This document shows positions 9,552-16,755 of a DNA stretch of 64,000 nt, piece by piece. Position numbers and translations under genes: made by a program. Each line of letters opens with the position of its first letter. Positions within the stretch are counted from its first letter, which is position 1. Under the pieces are notes generated by a model that was not told the origin of the DNA, made no database searches, and was given only the letters and a program-made list of their open reading frames with translations. Source of the DNA: Saprospiraceae bacterium (GTDB taxonomy: Bacteria > Bacteroidota > Bacteroidia > Chitinophagales > Saprospiraceae); contig JARGNR010000001.1 of NCBI GenBank assembly GCA_029212405.1, forward strand, positions 141,679 to 205,678. The letters run 5' to 3'.

Positions 9552-9592
9552 TTACCCTGTTTTTTTGCGTAAAAAGCACTAAAAATGGGGTA
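9552..9592. repeat. Palindromic element, copy 2 (right arm AAAAATGGGGTA)
   Basis: TTACCCTGTTTTT (9552-9564) is an imperfect complement of AAAAATGGGGTA (9581-9592). The right arm is identical to that of the element at 5773-5784. The meaning is unknown; a regulator binding site or transcript hairpin is possible. Confidence 0.4.
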
Positions 9593-9708
9593 TTCTTTTC
9601 AGAAGTAACATGCGAAAATAGTCGTTATTTAAGGGAATTAGCTTTTTATGAACACCCCTAAAATACATACCATCCAACAAGTAAATCGTATAAGTAAAAG
9701 TCGAATTT

Positions 9709-10008
9709 TTATTGCTTAATAAATTTTTCAATCCTTATTTCCCCAGATGCATTATTCCTAAATTTCATAAAGTATATACCTGAATTCAAACTTGATATAT
9801 CGACGTTTGAATCTTCAACTTTTTGAGTGAACTTTCCCAAAAAATCTATGATCTCAATAGTAAAATTCAACATATCAATATTTTCTATAAATATTCTGTT
9901 GTATGCAGGGTTGGGATAAATAAGCGGCAATTCAACTTCTATATTCACTGATGCAGTAAGTATTTCTCCATCACAATTCTCATCAATGTTATTATCCGGA
10001 ATTGGGAA
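9709..10008 (-). pseudogene. 3' remnant of a T9SS-exported protein gene
   Basis: About 100 codons survive. The frame begins with the Asp/Asn-rich metal-binding-type motif DNNIDENCDGE and continues into a type A T9SS sorting domain: YPNPAYNRIFIE, then IIDFLGK, then NSGIYFMKF and a Lys-rich end. No ATG lies at the start. The frame meets a TAG at 10009-10011, exactly where a different, more GC-rich sequence begins. The gene body has therefore been lost, most likely by insertion or recombination at that point. It indicates that a T9SS cargo gene once stood here. Confidence 0.75.
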
Positions 10009-10227
10009 CTACTGTGAGGAGCTGACCGCAGTCGTCATATATCATGACAAGTCTCTGCGACAGCAGTGACGTGAGCCAACGAAGTGCTCTGGCAGGATAT
10101 ATGATGCAAGGGAACCCGACGAACACCGCTTCTCTGCTTGCGGGTGGCCTTTGATCTTTGCGATTGATTTTGAGTCAAGCAGATCAATGAAACAATCTTT
10201 TACGACCGTAGGGAGTAGGCTGCCTAT
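10009..10227. repeat. GC-richer structured insert next to the T9SS remnant
   Basis: Non-coding, locally GC-rich DNA. TCATATATC (from 10036) recurs inverted in the GGATATATGATG stretch near 10100, so the two could form a stem. The GGGAAC ends (10004-10009 and ~10110) suggest an element boundary. It lies between the broken T9SS gene and hicB. I cannot assign it to a known element class. Confidence 0.4.
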
Positions 10228-10569
10228 TTAACTATGCTCCTTGAGCAACCTTGCTCTTATTGATTCTGATACAAAACCATTTAATGAGGTATTTAATTCC
10301 ATTGCCTTAATAGCTGCATCTCGATGTAACTCTGATGAAATACGAATATTAAAACTGCCTTTAAAAGGCTTCTCTGGTTTAATATCTGATTCTTTACAAT
10401 CCCTTAAATATTCATCAATTACACCTTTAAAATCAGCTTCTAATTCTGTTCCTGTAGAGCCTTCATAAGACAATAGACTTTTAATTCCTATCACTTTTCC
10501 AAAAAGCAATTCATCTTCTTTACTATATTCAATTGTACCTGTGTAACCTTTGTATTCTAAATGTTTCAT
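10228..10569 (-). CDS. hicB: HicB-family antitoxin
   Basis: A 113-residue antitoxin. The N-terminal half (YKGYTGTIEYSKEDELLFGKV) is the partially degraded RNase-H-like HicB fold. The C-terminal half has a ribbon-helix-helix type DNA-binding segment (FNIRISSELHRDAAIKAMEL, then LNGFVSESIRA). It neutralises HicA and normally represses its own operon. It overlaps hicA by 4 bases (10566-10569, ATGA), so translation is coupled. The order toxin then antitoxin is the classic HicAB one. Confidence 0.9.
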   Translation of the reverse strand: MKHLEYKGYTGTIEYSKEDELLFGKVIGIKSLLSYEGSTGTELEADFKGVIDEYLRDCKESDIKPEKPFKGSFNIRISSELHRDAAIKAMELNTSLNGFVSESIRARLLKEHS

Positions 10570-10808
10570 AAGCCTAATATTTCTTTGACTTGCTTTAATT
10601 GATATCTCTTTAAAATCCCTGTTGGATGAGGTTTATGCATATATATCGCAACGCCTTCTTCATTCGTAAATTTAACTCTCGATCCTGATTTCTTTCCTTT
10701 CTTAACTTCAACAAAACCAAAGTATCCAAGTAGCCTTACCATCTCATTATAATGAAAGTCGGATGGCATACTTAAGAACCTGACTATTAATTTATCTTTC
10801 TTAGACAC
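10566..10808 (-). CDS. hicA: HicA-family mRNA interferase toxin
   Basis: GTG at 10808 gives the typical 80-residue HicA starting VSKKDKLIVRFL. An ATG at 10847 in the same frame would add 13 residues, but it lies upstream of a good promoter -7 element (10813-10820), so GTG is preferred. HicA has a dsRBD-like fold and cleaves mRNA. The strand that usually carries the catalytic His reads GSRVKF here (Arg, as I recall for a HicA subgroup). The later HKPHP motif is intact. Confidence 0.85.
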   Translation of the reverse strand: MSKKDKLIVRFLSMPSDFHYNEMVRLLGYFGFVEVKKGKKSGSRVKFTNEEGVAIYMHKPHPTGILKRYQLKQVKEILGL

Positions 10809-10812
10809 AACA

Positions 10813-10844
10813 CAAATGTAACTATATTTAGTTGCAATAAACAA
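10813..10844 (-). promoter_or_regulatory. Promoter of hicAB
   Basis: On the minus strand the -7 box TACATTTG (complement of 10813-10820) is an exact match to TAnnTTTG. A TTGT -33 box (complement of 10841-10844) lies 20 bases upstream. The -7 box is only 4 bases from the GTG, so the mRNA would be nearly leaderless. Confidence 0.5.
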
Positions 10845-10847
10845 CAA

Positions 10848-11144
10848 TTATTTCAGCGGATGAGCTACAGCATAATCCAGTAACTGTACATCTTGGATGG
10901 GAACTGCCATGACACTTGGAGATAGAAGTATACCAGCGGTTACCGCCATTGAAGTTGCCGCATTCGTAAAACTTATATTTCTAAATTTAGTATGCATTTG
11001 TACCCGTGTATCTTTTACAAAACATCCATCTGATATGGCTTCACATAATTGTTTACTTTTTTTCGCTCCTCCTTTCTTAATGCTACCGCTTATCTTGTCA
11101 AAAAATGGTTTAAAACCTTTGTTACTTTTTGAAAGGCAATATCT
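10848..11144 (-). pseudogene. Truncated HINT-domain head of a polymorphic toxin
   Basis: In the minus frame there are 98 open codons after a TAG at 11145-11147. They include a Lys-rich pre-HINT stretch, then the HINT N-terminal block DGCFVKDTRVQ (Cys codon 11022-11024), a hydrophobic segment, and VPIQDVQLLDYAVAH. The frame then breaks into PLK-stop, one base before the hicA open frame. The same sequence continues intact in the gene at 14752-16602. This copy was therefore cut off at 10860, where hicAB DNA begins. Confidence 0.75.
10860..11111. repeat. 252-bp HINT-head repeat, copy 1
   Basis: It matches 16465-16716 in the same orientation at a constant offset of 5605. I see only a few mismatches, such as ccgct/ccact and tatct/tatat near the outer end. 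It covers the HINT N-terminal coding block and the sequence around the ATG. Confidence 0.9.
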
Positions 11145-11189
11145 CTAAATATTCGTAGATGTTCATATAACCGATATAATATAGTAGAT

Positions 11190-11945
11190 TTAATCTGAGT
11201 GGTTAAATTCAGGAAGTTTAACCCTTCCTTCATCTATATCTTCTTGGTAGATAATTTTACCATCTAGTAAAATGCCATCACTCCTTACTTGATTTACATG
11301 GTCATAAAGCGTTATTTTTCCCCCTAAACTATCCACAGTTTTTTTTACACCCCTAAAAAAACTGTTAAATCTCGGTGTTATTTGATACGAAACAACTCTA
11401 TTATTTAAAGGAATATCAAGTAAAGTATAACCCACTTCATTATTCTTTTTTGTACGAAAAATTTCATCAAACCAAATGTTACTATTTGATGAAAAAGATA
11501 TCTGCAACCTATCAGACCAAAAAAAATCAACGTTAATTTCTGTATACTCGATGGCTCTTAAATAATCAATATCTACAAGTTCTAAGTTAGAACTGACCAT
11601 TTTTGTTTCACTGTTTTCAGCATTCAATTCAGGAATTAATATCCGTCTATGCTTATTCAAATCATTTGATAAAAAATACTCCCATTGAAATAAGTCTAAT
11701 AATTTCAAGTAATAACTTTTATTTGAAATAAAGCATTTTCTCCGTTCTTCCAAATATTTTGCAATAAAATTATTATAGTCCACAAACTTTATTTTTTCAA
11801 AAAAAAGTATACCATAAAGTTTCCCTAATCTTAGTATATTCTCATCAAAATCTAATATTTTATCCTTGAAATCTACCGACGTTACAGGAATTTCTATCTC
11901 ATATTTAAATGATTGATTGTTAGAAATAAAGTCTATCCAGTGCAT
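11190..11945 (-). CDS. Putative immunity protein of toxin cassette A
   Basis: A 251-residue soluble protein with no signal peptide and no family I recognise. It starts 10 bases after the HINT toxin gene, the normal place for a cognate immunity gene. Its length matches the immunity candidate of cassette B (254 aa). Both have a beta-rich middle with an IW(F/Y) element (SNIWFDEIF here, GIWYPYFM in B), which hints at distant relationship. The immunity role is inferred from position. Confidence 0.6.
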   Translation of the reverse strand: MHWIDFISNNQSFKYEIEIPVTSVDFKDKILDFDENILRLGKLYGILFFEKIKFVDYNNFIAKYLEERRKCFISNKSYYLKLLDLFQWEYFLSNDLNKHRRILIPELNAENSETKMVSSNLELVDIDYLRAIEYTEINVDFFWSDRLQISFSSNSNIWFDEIFRTKKNNEVGYTLLDIPLNNRVVSYQITPRFNSFFRGVKKTVDSLGGKITLYDHVNQVRSDGILLDGKIIYQEDIDEGRVKLPEFNHSD

Positions 11946-11955
11946 ATCCTTTTCT

Positions 11956-13404
11956 TTATTGTATTATAGAAACTACAGTATTTTCAACTTTGAAACGATG
12001 TAATCCAAATTCATTAACTATTTGTATCTCATGCAACCTATGAAAGTCATCAATCAACTTGTTTACATTACCATTTGCATTTATATAGTTTTGTAGTCTT
12101 ACTTTCAATTCTAAAGCTGACTTACCAAAATCTGATTGACTTAAATCCAATATTTTCACTTTAGCTATTCGAATGTAACCAGAAGGCGCAGGTTCAAATT
12201 CATCTCTAAATTGCTTCGCAGCTTCCTTAATTTTATCCGTCAATAGGGATGGTGATGATCCTACTGGTGACTTAAAGTGAATAGCCTTCTTTTCTATTTT
12301 TTCAATTATATCAATGGAAAATTCTATTCCATTAATATGTCCCTTCTCTAGTATTACATCTCCACCTTCTTCTAAAATTTTGATGGCTTCATTAAGTTGT
12401 TCCAAAAAACCAGGATTCGGTGGACTATTTGAGGGCTGCATCTTTATCGCCATTTCTTTAAGATACTGTGATGTCTTATCACTATCTGGAAATTTAAAAT
12501 TTGGGGATGATATTGCCTTATACATTTGACTAAAAACATCTGTATTAATTCCTAATGAACTAAAATCATTACTATGTTTTCTTGCTTCTAATAAATATCC
12601 TGAAAACTTGACATAATCAAGATCTGTTACATTAGGGAATTTAGTTTTAAATTTGATAATGATTGATGATGCTAACTCTAAGTCTACCTTTGTAAATCCC
12701 TTGGCAAATAATTCTAGACCCTTTTCTAATATATCAGTATTAGTTCTTATCAAATATGGTGCATTTTTCAATGCCTTCCACGCCTTCACCCCACCTTCCC
12801 CCAATTCCAAAGGAATCCACTCAAAGTCATCCATGAACTGATCGAACAAATCTACATCATCCGCCTTCATCTTCTTCAACTCAGCAATAGCAGATCTTGC
12901 AGGGTTACTTTTTGGAAGTCGTTCTAGAAATTCTGCATCATCCATCCAATTCTTCACATCCTCTTTCTTATAGGCATTGTGCACCACCATTCCTCTTTCT
13001 CCGACTAGAAAGTTATGCAGATCTTTGACCTCTAGATTGTATACCCTCTCTCTCCCTTCTTTCTTTGTGTTTCTTACAACTGTCGCTGTCCCTGTCTGTG
13101 TCAATACGTCCTCACCTATGGTCAATTCTCCCGCTGCCTTCCAATCGCCTTGGGTCACAGAGTATATTGGATGTGGATACGTCACTCCTATTGATTCTCC
13201 ATGGTCAAATTCTAGGGTACATATCGCATCGGAGGTATGTGTCAAAAAAGATAATTTGGACTTGTCCTCAATTTTGATATCTACCCCAACATTATCATAA
13301 AAGGGCAAAGCCATTACTTGCACCATACACATTACCCAGCACAATAGCATCAATGGTAGGATGAACGTTGTTTTTTGTAATTTTAAAAAACTAAATTTAG
13401 ACAT
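11956..13404 (-). CDS. HINT-domain polymorphic toxin, cassette A
   Basis: 482 residues. Residues 1-32 form a signal peptide (hydrophobic core FILPLMLLCWVMCMVQVMA). Residues ~57-143 are the C-terminal half of a pretoxin HINT domain, with TYPHPIYS (H78), AGELTIGEDVLT, VYNLEVKDLHNFLVG and terminal VVHN (H142-N143). Residues 144-208 are a conserved linker (ending GGVKAWK), and ~209-482 are a unique tail. HINT domains cut next to VHN to free the downstream toxin. The HINT N-half with its starting Cys is absent and replaced by the signal peptide. Residues 355-378 (a Glu-x-Asp pair, then HFK) faintly recall a nuclease-like beta core; this is speculative. Confidence 0.75.
   Translation of the reverse strand: MSKFSFLKLQKTTFILPLMLLCWVMCMVQVMALPFYDNVGVDIKIEDKSKLSFLTHTSDAICTLEFDHGESIGVTYPHPIYSVTQGDWKAAGELTIGEDVLTQTGTATVVRNTKKEGRERVYNLEVKDLHNFLVGERGMVVHNAYKKEDVKNWMDDAEFLERLPKSNPARSAIAELKKMKADDVDLFDQFMDDFEWIPLELGEGGVKAWKALKNAPYLIRTNTDILEKGLELFAKGFTKVDLELASSIIIKFKTKFPNVTDLDYVKFSGYLLEARKHSNDFSSLGINTDVFSQMYKAISSPNFKFPDSDKTSQYLKEMAIKMQPSNSPPNPGFLEQLNEAIKILEEGGDVILEKGHINGIEFSIDIIEKIEKKAIHFKSPVGSSPSLLTDKIKEAAKQFRDEFEPAPSGYIRIAKVKILDLSQSDFGKSALELKVRLQNYINANGNVNKLIDDFHRLHEIQIVNEFGLHRFKVENTVVSIIQ
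12775..13234. repeat. 460-bp HINT/linker repeat, copy 1
   Basis: It is nearly identical to 15571-16030 (offset 2796). The differences I see are the codon change giving DDFEW here and DDFEF there. It encodes the HINT C-half plus linker, whereas the flanking toxin tails and heads differ sharply. Confidence 0.92.
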
Positions 13405-13990
13405 TAGTACAAGATACTAATAAAACATATTCTAAAAACTAGAGTTCGATTATTATTGCAAAATAGAATCCAAAGAAAGCCCAATAGACAAGGCAATTTA
13501 TTTAGGTGTAAGAGGGATGGATATTGTGAAATTCTTTGGGTTTTACGAAGTAAAAGTCGAATACACTATAATTTATTATTGAATTGTGTTTGATTATCAT
13601 AGACCTATATGCGCTAGAATAATCGAACTCAGGTTAAAAGGTTTAGAAGTATCTTTTTTAAATTTAAGGCTATGACTCAAAAATGAATTTTTCTTTATTT
13701 GAATCTATTCGCTTAGAAAAGCCACTTAACAAATTGACTTACTCTTTGCCATTTCCTATACTTGAGTAATTATTTCACCACTTTTTTGATTAAACCTTCC
13801 TCACTTTTAGTAAATACTGATCTTTATTAATAACTACATTTTTGGAATAGTTTACCGAAGTTGGTTTTGCACTTGATTTAAACTATTTAAAAGATTCTAC
13901 TAGAAAAGATAAAATTTCAATCGTCTACTTCAAATTCACTTTGCATGCTCACGAAACATTTAGTAGCAGCACCCATTGAAATACTGTGTT
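13405..13990. other. Spacer between toxin cassettes A and B
   Basis: 586 bases of AT-rich DNA with no credible gene. It holds the upstream region of cassette A and short open fragments: 48 codons on the plus strand at 13436-13582 without a usable start, and a 19-codon ATG ORF on the minus strand at 13917-13976. Either could be decayed coding sequence, but neither is persuasive. Confidence 0.5.
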
Positions 13991-14755
13991 TTAAATGTAA
14001 TTTCTTAATAAAGCTATATTATCATTTGCACTTGTCAAAAAATCTATTCTCCTATTGGTCTCTTTTCCTTTATTTGCAAAAATAAAATCGCGTATTTCTT
14101 GATCAAAAGATAATAGCCTTATAGTATTCAAAGTGAACATTTCTGTATTATCCATCCACCCAGATTCATCTATAAAAAAGTCAATAGTATTCCATTCTGA
14201 TTTTTCAATATCAGGCATAAAATAAGGATACCAAATTCCAAGTCCTGTATCTATACTTAATTCAAGATATTTTCCATATCGAATCTCCAATCTTACTTCT
14301 AGTGGCTCATTACAACCTATTTCATTTTTATGATATAGATGTACTCTATCTTGATTAAGAAGTGGATAAAACACATCATTCGTAAATACTGTATCTAGCT
14401 TTATTTCTCCTTTAGCATCATAATAAGCCATCTTTACACAGGCATTATAATCAATCATTTTATTCACAAATGAAAAATGACAAGCCGTAACAAAGGCATC
14501 TCCTTTCAATTTTTCCTTAAAATTAGAATTATCAAAATCATTCCTCCTTATAAAATCTAGCCACATTTCTATATACTCATCCCCTACATCTTTTGTACCT
14601 GTTATATCTAATATCTTAAAAATCTCATATTTCCTACCACTAGCTATTACTCTTTTCATCAGATTAATATAAACATCAATATCATAATCCTCCTCGTTTA
14701 TACGATAATTAAAAATAGCCCTAGATTGTGCAATACTCCAGTAGTTTTTTTTCAC
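13991..14755 (-). CDS. Putative immunity protein of toxin cassette B
   Basis: A 254-residue soluble protein of unrecognised family. Its ATG overlaps the stop of the HINT toxin gene by 4 bases, strong evidence of coupled expression with the toxin. The N-terminal third is helical (MKKNYWSIAQSRAIFNYRI...) and the centre is predicted beta-rich (LEVRLEIRYGKYLELSID). The role is inferred from position and from parallel organisation with cassette A. Confidence 0.62.
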   Translation of the reverse strand: MKKNYWSIAQSRAIFNYRINEEDYDIDVYINLMKRVIASGRKYEIFKILDITGTKDVGDEYIEMWLDFIRRNDFDNSNFKEKLKGDAFVTACHFSFVNKMIDYNACVKMAYYDAKGEIKLDTVFTNDVFYPLLNQDRVHLYHKNEIGCNEPLEVRLEIRYGKYLELSIDTGLGIWYPYFMPDIEKSEWNTIDFFIDESGWMDNTEMFTLNTIRLLSFDQEIRDFIFANKGKETNRRIDFLTSANDNIALLRNYI

Positions 14756-16602
14756 AAGTCAATTTTATTTCCTGAAATTTTATTCAAACCATTATTATTT
14801 ATTATTAAAAACTCATCTAACCCATTAAGTTGGCCTTGTACCCAATATCCTTGAAAATTAGCTGGTCCATCTTTATTATAGTTTCTAAAATAAGTTTCTA
14901 GTTGTTCCTCTGTATAATTTATTACAGCATTATCTTGATTATATATTTTAATCACAATTTTCCTTAAATACCCTATGGGAGGTGCTTCATCACCATTAGG
15001 TTTTATTTGTTTAACCGCTTCTATTGCTAACCCCCCAGTTTTGTTAATATTTGTAGAATTTACTTTTTTACATTGATATCCACTTGGGGCTGGCCCAGTA
15101 CTAGTTAATACGTCTGGCGAATTGGGAGCATCCAATAGCACTTTTTCATCTTTTTTAGCCATAGACAAAGCCCACTCTATTTCAAAATCATGTCCTCCAA
15201 TTTCGAAAGGATTCCCTCCATCAATATTCATTGATTTAACTTTATTCAAAACTCCTTCTGCATTTTCTAGCAAATATTCACCATTAGGTTTTTGTAAAGA
15301 TATTAAGGAATTAATATCATCCTGGAATTTAGAAAACTCATCTAAGCTAGAGAATGCTTTAATTTTCATCATCTTAAAATGGTGTTCCATTATTATAGCT
15401 TCGTCTATATTTCTAGTTGCAAACCCATCTGCAAAACTTAGAACTTTTATATCATCTACTTTTACTAACAAGCTTAAATTTGCATTACTAAACCCCTTAC
15501 CTTTCAGAAAGTCTATTTTAGCAAGTGCATCAATATTCTTTGCTAAAGAACTTCCGGCCTTCTTCGCTATCTTCCACGCCTTCACCCCACCTTCCCCCAA
15601 TTCCAAAGGAATAAACTCAAAGTCATCCATGAACTGATCGAACAAATCTACATCATCCGCCTTCATCTTCTTCAACTCAGCAATAGCAGATCTTGCAGGG
15701 TTACTTTTTGGAAGTCGTTCTAGAAATTCTGCATCATCCATCCAATTCTTCACATCCTCTTTCTTATAGGCATTGTGCACCACCATTCCTCTTTCTCCGA
15801 CTAGAAAGTTATGCAGATCTTTGACCTCTAGATTGTATACCCTCTCTCTCCCTTCTTTCTTTGTGTTTCTTACAACTGTCGCTGTCCCTGTCTGTGTCAA
15901 TACGTCCTCACCTATGGTCAATTCTCCCGCTGCCTTCCAATCGCCTTGGGTCACAGAGTATATTGGATGTGGATACGTCACTCCTATTGATTCTCCATGG
16001 TCAAATTCTAGGGTACATATCGCATCGGAGATATGACTAAATAAGGCCGTTACTGGCTTAAAGGTATAATTATCTCCTAGTTCGCTTTCCTCTTCATCAG
16101 CCGCAGATGGACGCTTTTGAGGAATGATATGCTTTATAGAGGTGATTCTGAACGGCCCATGGATATTCTGCTCTGGGAGATGCAGTTGGACGATAGCATC
16201 GACGTGATACCCTTTTTGTTGGATCCACTCGCTATGGAGGGCCATTTTGATTATCGACTCACTTTCTTCACTTTCCACATCAGCCTCAAACTCTTCAAAT
16301 ACAACCTCATTCCAATCTATATCATTGATCTCATATTCGTCTCTTGCTCTTTGTTGATCTGAGGTGTATGGATCTTTGTCAAGTAAGCCCAAATAAATAT
16401 CATTCTCGATGCTACGATCGGAATCTGCATTTGCTGTTAATCCATACCCTGCATTCACAGTTGTATGAGCTACAGCATAATCCAGTAACTGTACATCTTG
16501 GATGGGAACTGCCATGACACTTGGAGATAGAAGTATACCAGCGGTTACCGCCATTGAAGTTGCCGCATTCGTAAAACTTATATTTCTAAATTTAGTATGC
16601 AT
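14752..16602 (-). CDS. HINT-domain polymorphic toxin, cassette B
   Basis: 616 residues from ATG 16602. Order: hydrophobic segment (~11-31), VPIQDVQLLDYAVAH, an Asp/Glu-rich loop with DKDPYTSDQQRARDEYE, the HINT middle (LPEQNIHGPFRITSIKHI), the HINT C-half (TYPHPIYS H212, VVHN H276-N277), a shared linker to ~344, and a unique tail to 616. The tail shares sparse positions with cassette A, such as P-x-x-GY-(I/L)-R followed by KI (541-553 here, 407-418 in A). The frame stays open upstream to 16722 and there encodes the HINT N-terminal Cys, but offers no ATG, GTG or TTG. The gene is therefore 5'-truncated relative to an ancestral full-length toxin. The 4-base overlap with the downstream immunity gene is typical. 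Confidence 0.78.
   Translation of the reverse strand: MHTKFRNISFTNAATSMAVTAGILLSPSVMAVPIQDVQLLDYAVAHTTVNAGYGLTANADSDRSIENDIYLGLLDKDPYTSDQQRARDEYEINDIDWNEVVFEEFEADVESEESESIIKMALHSEWIQQKGYHVDAIVQLHLPEQNIHGPFRITSIKHIIPQKRPSAADEEESELGDNYTFKPVTALFSHISDAICTLEFDHGESIGVTYPHPIYSVTQGDWKAAGELTIGEDVLTQTGTATVVRNTKKEGRERVYNLEVKDLHNFLVGERGMVVHNAYKKEDVKNWMDDAEFLERLPKSNPARSAIAELKKMKADDVDLFDQFMDDFEFIPLELGEGGVKAWKIAKKAGSSLAKNIDALAKIDFLKGKGFSNANLSLLVKVDDIKVLSFADGFATRNIDEAIIMEHHFKMMKIKAFSSLDEFSKFQDDINSLISLQKPNGEYLLENAEGVLNKVKSMNIDGGNPFEIGGHDFEIEWALSMAKKDEKVLLDAPNSPDVLTSTGPAPSGYQCKKVNSTNINKTGGLAIEAVKQIKPNGDEAPPIGYLRKIVIKIYNQDNAVINYTEEQLETYFRNYNKDGPANFQGYWVQGQLNGLDEFLIINNNGLNKISGNKIDL
15571..16030. repeat. 460-bp HINT/linker repeat, copy 2
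   Basis: Near-identical counterpart of 12775-13234 in the same orientation. Identity stops abruptly at both ends, where the cassette-specific sequences begin. Confidence 0.92.
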
Positions 16603-16716
16603 TTGTACCCGTGTATCTTTTACAAAACATCCATCTGATATGGCTTCACATAATTGTTTACTTTTTTTCGCTCCTCCTTTCTTAATGCTACCACTTATAT
16701 TGTCAAAAAATGGTTT
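16465..16716. repeat. 252-bp HINT-head repeat, copy 2
   Basis: Counterpart of 10860-11111. It extends 114 bases upstream of the cassette B ATG, so it includes the in-frame HINT N-terminal block. Identity ends within codons for K-P-F-F in both copies. Confidence 0.9.
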
Positions 16717-16722
16717 GAGTTT
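16603..16722 (-). other. In-frame upstream extension of cassette B encoding the HINT start
   Basis: Forty codons read straight into the ATG at 16602 from just after a TAA (16723-16725). They encode KPFFDNISGSIKKGG, then SKQLCEAISDGCFVKDTRVQ. The DGCFVKDT stretch is the classic first block of a HINT domain (Cys1 codon 16627-16629). No standard start codon lies in this stretch. Either the catalytic Cys is not translated, or an unusual start or an upstream fusion partner is used. Confidence 0.7.
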
Positions 16723-16755
16723 TTAGTTCCTTTTGTAAATGCTGACTACCCAAGT

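Larger units (their letters stand above)
9072..9708. other. Gene-free accessory DNA with structured elements
   Basis: No open frame of note. The left half is AT-rich. A locally more GC-rich patch at ~9394-9520 folds into a branched inverted repeat, and an AAAAATGGGGTA palindrome lies at 9552-9592 (both listed separately). This marks the left border of the accessory island. Confidence 0.5.

Noticed and set aside
10809..10847. ATG 10847 as the hicA start
   Set aside because: A strong -7 promoter box lies between it and the HicA-like N-terminus, so GTG 10808 is preferred.
10897..11148. Plus-strand open frame over the HINT head
   Set aside because: It is antisense to the HINT head (and recurs at 16502-16726); the minus strand carries the recognisable HINT motif.
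12977..13300. Plus-strand open frame over the HINT block, duplicated at 15773-16036
   Set aside because: It is duplicated only because the HINT block is; it is the complement of the toxin gene.
9681..13562. Shared AAGTAAAAGTCGAAT at ~9682 and ~13549
   Set aside because: A 15-mer match in 64 kb of AT-rich DNA is expected by chance.
13436..13582. 48-codon plus-strand open stretch in the cassette spacer
   Set aside because: No usable start codon and only an internal ATG. Length is within chance for AT-rich DNA, so I did not call a gene.
13917..13976. 19-codon minus-strand ORF ending SEFEVDD
   Set aside because: Very short, no homologue in the window and no terminator; recorded only as possible decayed sequence.
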